DNA from: JAEDES01 sp964470055
GTDB taxonomy: Bacteria; Bacillota_I; Bacilli_A; RF39; UBA660
DNA length: 20,562 bases
NCBI GenBank assembly: GCA_964470055.1
Contig: CAYXZZ010000024.1
Location: forward strand, 1-20,562
Direction: 5' to 3'
Made by a program: the position numbers and the translations under genes. Position 1 is the first letter of the stretch. Every line of letters begins with the position of its first letter. Positions 6,102 to 13,947 of this stretch are shown here, piece by piece. The notes beneath the pieces were generated by a model. That model saw only the letters and a list, made by a program, of their open reading frames with translations, was not told where the DNA came from and did no database searches.

Positions 6102-8258
6102 TCCAAGTTCAAATTGTGAATTATAAAGACTAGCATAAAATCCACCTTTTTCAAGTAATTCATGATGTTTACCTTGTTCAATAATATTTCCTTCATTCAT
6201 AACTAAAATTAAATCTGCATTCTTAATAGTAGATAATCTATGAGCAATAATAAATGAAGTTCTTCCATCAGTTAATTTATCCATTGCCTTTTGAACCAAC
6301 TCCTCAGTTCTCGTATCAACATTACTTGTTGCCTCATCCAAAATTAAGAACGGTGCATCTTCAACCATACCTCTAGCAATCGTTAGCAATTGTTTTTGTC
6401 CTTGACTAATCGTATCATTATCTCCAATCACATAATCTATTCCGCCAGGTAAAGTCTTAACGAAGTGGTCAACTCCAACTGTCTTTAAAGCCTCCCAAAT
6501 TTCTCTATCAGAAACCTCTTTATTATTAAATCTAATATTATCGGCAATTGTTCCCTCAAATAACCATGTATCTTGTAATACCATAATAAATAAATCATGG
6601 ATATTTTCACGTGTTAATTCACTCGTAGGAACACCATCAATTAATATTTCACCATTATTAATTTCATAGAACTTCATCAAAAGGTTAACCATCGTCGTTT
6701 TTCCAGCACCAGTAGGTCCAACAATCGCAATCTTTTGCCCAGGTTTTACTTTAACACTAAAGTCTTTAATAATAGTTCTTCCAGGATAATAACCAAATTT
6801 AAAATTTTTAAATTCAATTTCCCCTTTTACTTTAGAACGGTTTAAATGCTTAGATAAATCCGTTTGATCAGACATCTCTTTCTCATCCAAAAACTCAAAT
6901 ACACGTTCACTTGCCGCAGCCGTAGATTGTAAACTACTCATTGCTTGAGCAATTTGTGAAAGTGGATTAGTAAATAATCTAACATAAATCATAAATGCCA
7001 CTATTACGCCAAATGAAATATAACCATTCATCGTAAGCAAAGCCCCTACAATACAAACCATTACATAACCAAAGTTACCAATAAACCCCATAATCGGATG
7101 CATAAGACCAGATAAGAACTGACTTTTACGATTAGTTTCACATAAACGATCATTTAATTTCTTAAATTCACTAAATGCTTCCTTCGTTCCATTATAAGCC
7201 TTAACTACATTATGTCCCGAATACATCTCTTCAATATATCCATTCATTTCTCCTAAAGCCTCTTGTCTTTGATTAAAATATTTTTGTGACTTTGAAAGAA
7301 TTCCAAACATAAGTACAAAACCTAATATACTAGATAAAATTGCCGTTAAAGCCATTATCCAATTAGTCGCAAACATCATAATAATAGAACCAACAAATAA
7401 AGTAATGCTAGATACTAATGTTGCTAAACTATTATTTAAGTTTTGTGCCACAGTATCAATATCATTTGTAACACGAGACAAAACATCTCCATTTTCATGA
7501 GTATCAAAATACTTAAGCGGTAATCTATTAATTTTTTTACTAATACTATCTCTTAACTTATTCGCAAATCTATTAGAAACAGTAGTTAACGAGAAACTTT
7601 GAATAAAATTAAATAATGCACTTAATAAATATAATGTTGCCATTAATAAAGCAAGAGATTTAACTTTATCCATATCAATACTTGGTTTAACCAACTTATA
7701 CACTGATTCAGGCAACTCATCTATTAATCCAAGCGCTGTCTCAGTTCCTGTTTCTCCATTCATTTTAGAAGAAAGTTTTAATAACTGAACTTGATCACTT
7801 GCACTAATAACGCTACCTTCAACTATAATATCATCAATTAAATATTCTAAAATCTTATCAGGAAGCTCTAACATTAAACCACTTAACTCATTTACATCTT
7901 GAGCCCTACTCATATTAGTTAGAATTTCTTGAACTTCTTTTTGTTCATCTGTAGTTAAGGAAACTTCAACAAACAGTGTTTGCATTTTACTTTTATCAAT
8001 TGAAGCAAGATTTTTCCCTACTTCTTCAGAAACCACTTGCAACATCTCAACATTAGGAGATATTCCTTCAGTAATTGTATCCGTTAAATCAGACAACTTA
8101 TCAGGAGCAATCAATGAAAGTACTGCACTAACCATTGCTAGAATTAATGCTATACCCATAATAAATTTCCATGGTTTTAAGTTCTGAAATAAACGTTTCA
8201 TCGAACCCTTAAAATCCTTAGATTTTTCCATTTTAGGTCCACCACCAGGTCTAGGCAT
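6093..8258 (-). CDS. ABC exporter half, ATP-binding/permease, catalytically complete subunit
   Basis: This 721-residue half-transporter has a membrane domain (about 20-450) and an ATPase domain (about 480-715). Visible motifs: Walker A GPTGAGK with Lys520, Q-loop near Gln562, signature ISQGQ (617-621, degenerate from LSGGQ), Walker B LILDE with Asp641 and catalytic Glu642, and H-loop His673. With the partner encoded just upstream it forms a heterodimer of the TM287/288, LmrCD, BmrCD type, which export drugs or lipid-like substrates. The N terminus RPGGGP is common in this group. The odd part is a ~145-residue, acidic, extracytoplasmic segment between membrane helix 1 (about 33-52) and helix 2 (about 202-222), where typical exporters have a loop of about 20. 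The start has AAAGGAGGA upstream and overlaps the partner gene by 8 bases. Confidence 0.93.
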   Translation of the reverse strand: MPRPGGGPKMEKSKDFKGSMKRLFQNLKPWKFIMGIALILAMVSAVLSLIAPDKLSDLTDTITEGISPNVEMLQVVSEEVGKNLASIDKSKMQTLFVEVSLTTDEQKEVQEILTNMSRAQDVNELSGLMLELPDKILEYLIDDIIVEGSVISASDQVQLLKLSSKMNGETGTETALGLIDELPESVYKLVKPSIDMDKVKSLALLMATLYLLSALFNFIQSFSLTTVSNRFANKLRDSISKKINRLPLKYFDTHENGDVLSRVTNDIDTVAQNLNNSLATLVSSITLFVGSIIMMFATNWIMALTAILSSILGFVLMFGILSKSQKYFNQRQEALGEMNGYIEEMYSGHNVVKAYNGTKEAFSEFKKLNDRLCETNRKSQFLSGLMHPIMGFIGNFGYVMVCIVGALLTMNGYISFGVIVAFMIYVRLFTNPLSQIAQAMSSLQSTAAASERVFEFLDEKEMSDQTDLSKHLNRSKVKGEIEFKNFKFGYYPGRTIIKDFSVKVKPGQKIAIVGPTGAGKTTMVNLLMKFYEINNGEILIDGVPTSELTRENIHDLFIMVLQDTWLFEGTIADNIRFNNKEVSDREIWEALKTVGVDHFVKTLPGGIDYVIGDNDTISQGQKQLLTIARGMVEDAPFLILDEATSNVDTRTEELVQKAMDKLTDGRTSFIIAHRLSTIKNADLILVMNEGNIIEQGKHHELLEKGGFYASLYNSQFELGGE

Positions 8259-10011
8259 TCTCTAACTCCTCCTTTGATAATTGTGATAAAGCAATTTCTT
8301 TATACACTTTACACTTCTTTAATAATTCTTTATGTGTTCCAATACCAACACATTCGCCATTTTCTAAAACAACAATCTTATCTGCATTAATAATAGTACC
8401 AATTCTTTGCGCAACTATCATACTTGTAGCATCTTTTGTATATTTCTTTAGTTCACTTCTCAATGTTGCATCAGTCTTATAGTCAAGTGCTGAAAAAGAA
8501 TCATCAAATATATAAATTTCCGGATCTCTTGCTACCGCTCTTGCAATCGCAAGTCTTTGCTTTTGCCCTCCAGATACATTAGTACCTCCGCGAGCAATAT
8601 GAGCATTATATTCCCCGTCCATCTTTTCAACGAAATCTTTTCCTTGAGCAACTCTTACTGCCTCTTTAATCTTTTCTTGTGAAATTTCACCCTTGCCATT
8701 ATCTCCGTAAGAAACATTACTTGAAACTGATCCTGTAAACATAACTGCTTTTTGGGGGATATAACCTAATTTGTTACGAAGTGCTTCTTGCATATATTCC
8801 TTAACATTAACTCCATCAACTAAAACTTCTCCTTCAGTTGCATCATAAAATCTCGGAACTAAATTAATTAAAGTTGATTTACCACTACCAGTAGAACCAA
8901 TAAAAGCAATCGTCTCACCCTTTTCTGCTTTAAATGATATATCTTTCAATACATATTCATCTGCATCAGGATATTTAAATGAAACATTTCTAAATTCAAT
9001 TGTTCCAGTTTCTTTAGTTTCTCCATTAAATTTCCCATCAACAACACTAATTTCTTCATCTAACACTTCATTAATACGATTAGCCGAAATCTGTGCACGA
9101 GGAACCATCATAAAAATCATCGCAAGCATTAAAAATGACATAATCACTTGCATTCCATAACTAGAAAAAACTACCATATTACTAAATAAAGTAATCTTAT
9201 CCAACATTCCTGCTTTTTGAATTAACATAGCACCTATAATATAGATTCCTAGTGTCAATCCATGCATTACCATATTCATCACTGGACTCATAATTGATAA
9301 ACATCTCTGATTAAACATCTGCATACCAGTCAGTTCATCATTAACATCCTTAAACTTATCAGTCTGATACTTTTCTGCATTAAATGCTCTAATTACTCTA
9401 ATACCAGATAAATTTTCTCTTGTAACTCCATTAATCTTATCAATTAACTTTTGTACTTTCTTAAATCTAGGTAAAACAATTACCATAAGTGTTGCGACTA
9501 CAAATAATAGAATACAAACGCACACTGCAGTAAGAATCGACCATTCAACTCCCTTATTTAAAATCTTAAGTACTGCACATACAGCCATAATCGGAGCCTT
9601 TACCATAGCCTGTAATCCCATACCAATTAACATTTCAACTTGTGTAATATCATTTGTCGTTCTAGTAATTAAACTACTAGTTGAAAATTTCTTAATTTCA
9701 GCAATTCCCATATTTTCAACTTTTTCAAATATCTTTTTCCGAATAGTTGCCGAAAAACTTGAAGCAACCCTGGCCGCAAAATATCCAACAATAATACTGC
9801 AAATCAAACTCGCAAGCGCACAACCAATCATAAGTGCACCCTGTTCAATTATATCCGCCATTGCACTTCCTTCAGTTTGCACAAGCCTTGTAATTCCACT
9901 CATATAATCAGGAATCTTTAATTCTAACCATACATGTCCAGCAACAATTATTATACAAACCAAAGCATATATAACTTCTTTTTTAGTTAAATTTTTAAAT
10001 AACTTAAACAT
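8251..10011 (-). CDS. ABC exporter half, ATP-binding/permease, degenerate-site subunit
   Basis: The 586-residue protein has six membrane helices in the first ~310 residues and an ATPase domain after ~335. Motifs: Walker A GSTGSGKST (372-380), intact signature VSGGQ (479-483), Walker B IFDD with Asp504 where the catalytic glutamate is expected, and Gln535 where the H-loop histidine should be (IVAQR). These two replacements are the signature of the non-catalytic half of heterodimeric exporters. Pairing with the 721-residue protein gives one complete ATP site (its Walker motifs with this VSGGQ) and one degenerate site. The ATG has AAAGGATG upstream, lies 18 bases after the tetR stop, and the next gene overlaps by 8 bases, so translation is coupled. 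Substrate unknown, probably a toxic amphiphile. Confidence 0.93.
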   Translation of the reverse strand: MFKLFKNLTKKEVIYALVCIIIVAGHVWLELKIPDYMSGITRLVQTEGSAMADIIEQGALMIGCALASLICSIIVGYFAARVASSFSATIRKKIFEKVENMGIAEIKKFSTSSLITRTTNDITQVEMLIGMGLQAMVKAPIMAVCAVLKILNKGVEWSILTAVCVCILLFVVATLMVIVLPRFKKVQKLIDKINGVTRENLSGIRVIRAFNAEKYQTDKFKDVNDELTGMQMFNQRCLSIMSPVMNMVMHGLTLGIYIIGAMLIQKAGMLDKITLFSNMVVFSSYGMQVIMSFLMLAMIFMMVPRAQISANRINEVLDEEISVVDGKFNGETKETGTIEFRNVSFKYPDADEYVLKDISFKAEKGETIAFIGSTGSGKSTLINLVPRFYDATEGEVLVDGVNVKEYMQEALRNKLGYIPQKAVMFTGSVSSNVSYGDNGKGEISQEKIKEAVRVAQGKDFVEKMDGEYNAHIARGGTNVSGGQKQRLAIARAVARDPEIYIFDDSFSALDYKTDATLRSELKKYTKDATSMIVAQRIGTIINADKIVVLENGECVGIGTHKELLKKCKVYKEIALSQLSKEELENA

Positions 10012-10029
10012 ATTTACATCCTTTCTAAT

Positions 10030-10608
10030 CTATTTATATATTCCATAACACAGTATATGAAGTTTTTTTCTAAAATGTTCTTTATCATCCAAGCAATCAT
10101 TATTAATACAATAAGTTATACTCATAAACATATAATGTAGTAACATTATAAAAACAAATTCCAACTCATCGTCTCTTAATTTATCAGTCTTAATCAAATC
10201 TTTAACACTTAAAAACAATGGAAATCCCGGTTTATGAAAATGTTTCTTATGAGTATCAAAATAAATAAAAATATTCTTAAACATTCCTGAATAATTATTT
10301 TTAACTACATATTCAACAATCAAATCATAAATCTCTAAAAAACTATTATACAAATCTCCTTCGTTTTCAAGAAATACACGTTTAAATACTTCATGTAATT
10401 TATCTTTATTAATCTGAACTAAGTATTCAAACAAATCATCTTTGTCCTTAAAATACATATAAAAACTTCCTCTAGGAATACCTGCATTCATAATAATTTG
10501 ATTAATTGCCACCAAAGAATACTCATACTTTGAAAATTCTCTAATCGCTGCATCAAGTAATTTTTGTTGCTTAGTCCTATCTAAATTAAGAAAAGTTTGG
10601 CTTGGCAT
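10030..10608 (-). CDS. TetR/AcrR-family repressor of the ABC exporter operon
   Basis: The 192-residue protein is the usual TetR size. The N-terminal helix-turn-helix runs over about 33-52, with IPRGSFYMYFKDKDDLFEYL as the recognition helix and following helix. The rest is helical, aromatic-rich and variable, as expected for the ligand-binding and dimerisation domain. AAGGAAGTGG lies before the ATG. It is the first gene of a tetR-ABC-ABC transcript. The promoter spacer consists of a palindrome, so the protein very likely represses its own operon and is released by a substrate of the exporter. Family and target are well supported; the inducer is unknown. Confidence 0.9.
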   Translation of the reverse strand: MPSQTFLNLDRTKQQKLLDAAIREFSKYEYSLVAINQIIMNAGIPRGSFYMYFKDKDDLFEYLVQINKDKLHEVFKRVFLENEGDLYNSFLEIYDLIVEYVVKNNYSGMFKNIFIYFDTHKKHFHKPGFPLFLSVKDLIKTDKLRDDELEFVFIMLLHYMFMSITYCINNDCLDDKEHFRKKLHILCYGIYK

Positions 10609-10658
10609 AAAACCACTTCCTTATACTTCATCTACTGCACCATTTCATATGCTCCTAC

Positions 10659-10688
10659 ATTATATTATGACAAGTTGTCATAAGTCAA
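10659..10688 (-). promoter_or_regulatory. Sigma-A promoter of the tetR/ABC operon
   Basis: On the minus strand TTGACT (10683-10688) and TATAAT (10659-10664) are separated by 18 bases that are almost exactly the palindromic operator. Confidence 0.85.
10665..10683. promoter_or_regulatory. TetR-type operator palindrome
   Basis: TTATGACAAGTTGTCATAA is a perfect 9-bp inverted repeat around one central base. It lies between the -35 and -10 elements about 60 bases upstream of the tetR start codon. Size, symmetry and position are typical of a TetR-family autoregulatory operator. Confidence 0.85.
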
Positions 10689-10736
10689 TTAAAAAAAATT
10701 AAGAAACGATAAAGATTAATATTTTTGAACACAACT

Positions 10737-11156
10737 TTACAAATCGTAATAATCAAACATATCACTAGAAATATCTAAAATAGCATCAAAACTTATCATC
10801 AATCCATTTTCCATATAAATAACTCTCAAAATATTATCTACTCTTTTAACCAGCCCTTTAATTTTAACATATTCCCCTCCACTCTTTTTCTTATCCTTAA
10901 CAAAATAAGTTATAGTAACTTTCTCTTTTTTACCAATTCCAGTCGAAATATAATTTAACTTCTCATTAATAATTTCTTTCATTCCCTCAGCAAGTTCTCT
11001 TTTTATATCAGTAGTTCTAGCCGTCTCAGCAATTGCCTCATTATACCCCGTAAGAGCAGAAAAAGGAGCAAACTGCGCCGCTCTATTTTCAATAGACATT
11101 TTCGTTCGATTAGAAACTGGTCTATTCAACCCAATAATATCATCATATTTACTCAT
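10737..11156 (-). CDS. YolD-like protein
   Basis: The 139-residue protein begins with the YolD hallmark: SKYDDIIGL at the N terminus, then MSIENRAAQFAPFSALTGY (about 20-40) and an ETARTTD motif. The C-terminal half is a small beta-rich region. YolD-like genes sit next to UvrX-type Y-family polymerases in Bacillus phage SPbeta, plasmids and many Firmicutes, and are thought to serve that polymerase, perhaps as a UmuD-like accessory, though this is not established. Here the ATG overlaps the stop of the polymerase gene by four bases, so the two are translationally coupled under the same LexA-type promoter. The domain call is secure, the function inferred. Confidence 0.88.
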   Translation of the reverse strand: MSKYDDIIGLNRPVSNRTKMSIENRAAQFAPFSALTGYNEAIAETARTTDIKRELAEGMKEIINEKLNYISTGIGKKEKVTITYFVKDKKKSGGEYVKIKGLVKRVDNILRVIYMENGLMISFDAILDISSDMFDYYDL

Positions 11157-12649
11157 GCCCTATGTCCTCCTATTTGACCATTTCTCTCAATAGTTGTAGC
11201 CCCTTCTTCTAAATTCATTCCTTTTAAAATAGCATTTTTTCCATACTTTTTCTTAATCTCCAACATCACATTTTGTATTTTATTTTCCTCTTCTTGATTC
11301 GATTTTTTATCTTCAAAAAGTTCCTCATCATCCATAGAAAACAAATCAACTTGTTTTAAAATTCTCGTATTTGTAGCCTTGTCTCGATCAACAACATTAA
11401 CAAAAGCCATATTAATTCGTTTTACAAGTAATCTCTTATCAATAATCCTTTCAAACAATTCTATCATCTTCTTCATAATCACTTCAGTTGATGAAGTTTG
11501 ATATTCCAGCCTCATCGTCCCATGTCCATGTTTAGGAACACTCCTTCCATAATAATCAACTGTTATTTCTCCATCATAAGCTTGCGATATCTTTGGATCT
11601 GATAAATTTTTAACATCATAACCGATCGTTAAAACCATACTATCACAAACTTTCTTTTTCGCCACCAATTCAAGTATCAATAAATCCGCCATCTCTTTAA
11701 CAATCAATTTAGTCTTTTCATATCCATAGGCGCAATGTAATACCTGACCAGAGCCCAAGCTATTAACACTAGGCTTATACTTTTTTATATCTTGCATCGT
11801 ACACGGTTCAACTCCCCATGCATGATCAATTAAAAGCTCTGCATTAATTCCAAACAACTTATACAACTTCGTCTCATTCTCCAAAGAACATCTCGCAATA
11901 TCGCCCATTGTATACAATCCATACTTCTCTAACTTTTTCGCATACCCTTTCCCTACTCTCCAAAAGTCAGTTAATGGTTTATGTTCCCATAATAATTTTC
12001 TATAACTATCCACATCAAGTTTCCCAATTCTAACTCCATTTTCATTAGCCGAAGCATGCTTCGCAACTATATCCATTGCCACTTTACACAAATACATATT
12101 AGTCCCAATACCCGCTGTTGCGGTAATGCCGGTTGTCATATATACATCATTAACCATCATAGTTACTAGTTCCTCTGCAGTCATCTTATACGTTTTCAAA
12201 TAACTTGTCACATCACAAAAAACTTCATCAATTGAATAAACGTAAATATCTTCTGGCGCCAAATACTTTAAATAAACATTATATATTCGTGTACTATAAT
12301 CAATATATAAACTCATTCTAGGTACCGCCATTATAAAATCAATTTCCAAAGACTTATTCTTTAGTAATTTCTCCATATCACAGCTTTTACCACTAAAACT
12401 CCTATTATAATTGTTCTGTTTTCTATTATAATTAACTGCTTTCACTCTTTGTATAACTTCAAACAGTCTCGCTCTACCAGAGATTCCTAAAGACTTTAAA
12501 GATGGACTAACCGCTAAACAAATCGTTTTTTCAGTCCGACTACTATCCGCAACAACTAAATTTGTTGTAATCGGATCTAATCCTCGTTCTTGACATTCAA
12601 CAGACGCATAAAAACTCTTTAAATCTATACAAACATAAGTCCTCTCCAT
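11153..12649 (-). CDS. Y-family translesion DNA polymerase, UvrX/UmuC-like
   Basis: The 498-residue enzyme has the Y-family catalytic acids: Asp9 in VCIDLKSFYASVEC and Asp141-Glu142 in VYSIDEVF. The steric region VVADSSRTEKTICLAVS, the GITATAGIGTN palm motif and a C terminus ending KYGKNAILKG and ATTIERNGQIGGH are typical of the Firmicutes UvrX group. It copies damaged templates with low fidelity. I place the start at the ATG at 12647-12649, preceded by GGTGATGAAG; several in-frame ATGs up to 12667 lie between the -10 and the expected transcription start and cannot be used. A LexA-like box in the promoter implies SOS induction. UvrX genes often ride on mobile elements, but no such element is visible here. 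Confidence 0.93.
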   Translation of the reverse strand: MERTYVCIDLKSFYASVECQERGLDPITTNLVVADSSRTEKTICLAVSPSLKSLGISGRARLFEVIQRVKAVNYNRKQNNYNRSFSGKSCDMEKLLKNKSLEIDFIMAVPRMSLYIDYSTRIYNVYLKYLAPEDIYVYSIDEVFCDVTSYLKTYKMTAEELVTMMVNDVYMTTGITATAGIGTNMYLCKVAMDIVAKHASANENGVRIGKLDVDSYRKLLWEHKPLTDFWRVGKGYAKKLEKYGLYTMGDIARCSLENETKLYKLFGINAELLIDHAWGVEPCTMQDIKKYKPSVNSLGSGQVLHCAYGYEKTKLIVKEMADLLILELVAKKKVCDSMVLTIGYDVKNLSDPKISQAYDGEITVDYYGRSVPKHGHGTMRLEYQTSSTEVIMKKMIELFERIIDKRLLVKRINMAFVNVVDRDKATNTRILKQVDLFSMDDEELFEDKKSNQEEENKIQNVMLEIKKKYGKNAILKGMNLEEGATTIERNGQIGGHRA

Positions 12650-12665
12650 CTTCATCACCATAATC

Positions 12666-12694
12666 ATTATACCACGAACATTTGTTTTTATAAA
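12666..12694 (-). promoter_or_regulatory. Promoter of the uvrX/yolD operon
   Basis: On the minus strand TTTATA (12689-12694) and TATAAT (12666-12671) are 17 bases apart, and TGG directly before the -10 makes it an extended -10. The expected start leaves only a short leader before the ATG at 12649. Confidence 0.75.
12675..12688. promoter_or_regulatory. LexA (SOS) box-like operator
   Basis: CGAACATTTGTTTT matches the Bacillus LexA/DinR consensus CGAACRNRYGTTYG at 12 of 14 positions. It fits exactly between the -35 and -10 elements of the Y-family polymerase gene, the position expected for repression. The second arm is weaker than the first. Confidence 0.7.
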
Positions 12695-12707
12695 TTAAAA
12701 ATCCCAT

Positions 12708-12732
12708 AAAAAAAACTGGAATTTTAATCCAG
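12708..12732 (-). terminator. Rho-independent terminator after the PP2C-like gene
   Basis: On the minus strand CTGGA and TCCAG pair around a 7-base loop, followed by eight T residues, four bases past the stop codon. Confidence 0.85.
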
Positions 12733-12735
12733 CAA

Positions 12736-13650
12736 TTATTTTGTACAATCGAAATGAACCACAGTTAAATCGTCAGACTTTTTAAATCTCGGAAATCTAT
12801 TACAAAACGGATCGGCCACTTGTCTATCTCTAATCATCTTCGCAACTTCAACAGTTCCTTTTTCTTTTATCAATCTATACACTTCTTCTTCACTTAACTG
12901 TAAGACTGTATAATCAAATCCATCAGTCGCAAGTATTATCCCATCTAGATTTTCATTATCAAAGTTAACACAAATACCATGTTCTGCACTTTTTAACGTC
13001 GTTCCACAAACCCAGTAACTTCCTTCACAATTTGTATTTTTCTTATTACGGTTTTCCTGCAACATCTTCTCAATCTCTAAAACCGCTCTAGTATCAATAA
13101 CATTACAGTCTCTCTCACGGGCTAATTTAATCATTCGAACTAAAACACTATTATCCAGTTTTTGTAATGCTTTTTGATTAGGGTTATCAACAGCATCCAC
13201 ATTTCCATCTTTATAAGCAACCAAAGTTTGTGTATCACCAATTAAATATATATCTGTTGTTTTTCCATCACTTCTAAGTAAAGAAAGCCCAGCCGAAGGT
13301 TTTTGATATTCTTCTAGCCTAATATCATTTGCTTTTTCATATTTAGATATTTCATCTGCCGCCTTTTCAACACACTCATCAACTACAGCAAATAAAGAAT
13401 TAATAGGGTTTTCCAACAGCTTTTTTCTCATCTCTGCCATCATAAATTCCACATACCATTCAGCAGAAGTAGCATCAGGTATTATTTCATAACTTTTTCC
13501 TAATCCAGTTGCCCCATCCATCAATATTATAAATTCATACTCTCTACCATTATAGTTCACATTAAACGTAATCAATCCATCTTCATTAATAAGTCTTCCA
13601 CTTGCTGCTTTCTTGCCACCGCTTTCACATACCATTCCCTTTATTTTCAT
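12736..13650 (-). CDS. PP2C-family (PPM) protein phosphatase-like
   Basis: The 304-residue protein shows the PPM metal-binding pattern in order: NEDG (22-25), ILMDGATG with Asp45-Gly46, LIGDTQ with Gly138-Asp139, ILATDGFD with Asp243, and SDDLTVVHFD with Asp294. These are the expected di-manganese ligands for a Ser/Thr phosphatase of the PP2C class. Residues 180-215 are a lysine/asparagine-rich insertion not typical of PrpC/Stp1. No membrane helix or regulatory PAS/GAF domain is seen. It is not next to a PrkC-type kinase, unlike prpC, so it is probably a stand-alone phosphatase of unknown substrate. The ATG has GGGAGGA upstream. Monocistronic, between its own promoter and terminator. Confidence 0.8.
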   Translation of the reverse strand: MKIKGMVCESGGKKAASGRLINEDGLITFNVNYNGREYEFIILMDGATGLGKSYEIIPDATSAEWYVEFMMAEMRKKLLENPINSLFAVVDECVEKAADEISKYEKANDIRLEEYQKPSAGLSLLRSDGKTTDIYLIGDTQTLVAYKDGNVDAVDNPNQKALQKLDNSVLVRMIKLARERDCNVIDTRAVLEIEKMLQENRNKKNTNCEGSYWVCGTTLKSAEHGICVNFDNENLDGIILATDGFDYTVLQLSEEEVYRLIKEKGTVEVAKMIRDRQVADPFCNRFPRFKKSDDLTVVHFDCTK

Positions 13651-13714
13651 AGTTTTCCTCCCGCTTTACCATATATCCTAAAATTTCAATTGCCATTATT
13701 AATTAACCACTACT

Positions 13715-13743
13715 ATTCTAACATTAATTTTTTATTCTTACAA
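13715..13743 (-). promoter_or_regulatory. Promoter of the PP2C-like gene
   Basis: On the minus strand TTGTAA (13738-13743) and TAGAAT (13715-13720) are 17 bases apart, with TGT before the -10 (extended -10). The leader would be about 60 bases. Confidence 0.6.
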
Positions 13744-13756
13744 ATCAATTCTCATA

Positions 13757-13783
13757 CAAACAAAAACTAGACCAAGTCTAGTT
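13757..13783 (-). terminator. Terminator after tRNA-Glu
   Basis: On the minus strand an 8-bp perfect stem AACTAGAC/GTCTAGTT with a tight loop is followed by TTTGTTTG, ten bases past the CCA end of the tRNA. Confidence 0.8.
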
Positions 13784-13792
13784 AATCACATT

Positions 13793-13869
13793 TGGTATCC
13801 TGTATGGGTTTCGAACCCACGAATACTACCTTGAGAGGGTAGCGTGTTAAACCACTTCACCAACAGGAC
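13793..13869 (-). tRNA. tRNA-Glu, anticodon CUC
   Basis: A complete 77-base cloverleaf folds on the minus strand: acceptor stem GTCCTGT/ACAGGAT (G1-U72 wobble), discriminator A and encoded CCA; short D stem GTG/CAC; anticodon stem CTACC/GGTAG with loop CTCTCAA, so the anticodon is CTC, reading GAG; variable loop of five; T stem GTGGG/CCCAT with loop TTCGAAA. The overall sequence resembles Firmicute tRNA-Glu genes. It has its own promoter and terminator. Confidence 0.95.
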
Positions 13870-13904
13870 ATAATACAACAAATCACTTTTTCAAGTGCAA
13901 ATTC

Positions 13905-13933
13905 ATTGTACCATAATTATTTTTTTTAGACAA
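13905..13933 (-). promoter_or_regulatory. Promoter of tRNA-Glu
   Basis: On the minus strand TTGTCT (13928-13933) and TACAAT (13905-13910) are 17 bases apart with TGG before the -10. The ~28-base leader contains a small hairpin, CACTT/AAGTG with a GAAA loop, just upstream of the mature 5' end. Confidence 0.75.
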
Positions 13934-13947
13934 TATCTAAATTAAAT

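Noticed and set aside
5802..6119. 105-codon plus-strand frame over the anchored-protein gene start
   Set aside because: It is antisense to the Thr/Asn-rich tail and runs across a promoter and terminator; composition (His, Cys, Arg, Ser rich) is that of a shadow frame.
10684..10736. Terminator after yolD
   Set aside because: Only an AT-only imperfect stem with a T run is present near 10690-10725; too weak to list as a feature.
10737..12694. YolD/UvrX pair as evidence of a mobile element or prophage
   Set aside because: No integrase, transposase, repeats, attachment site or phage gene flanks it, and codon use looks like its neighbours.
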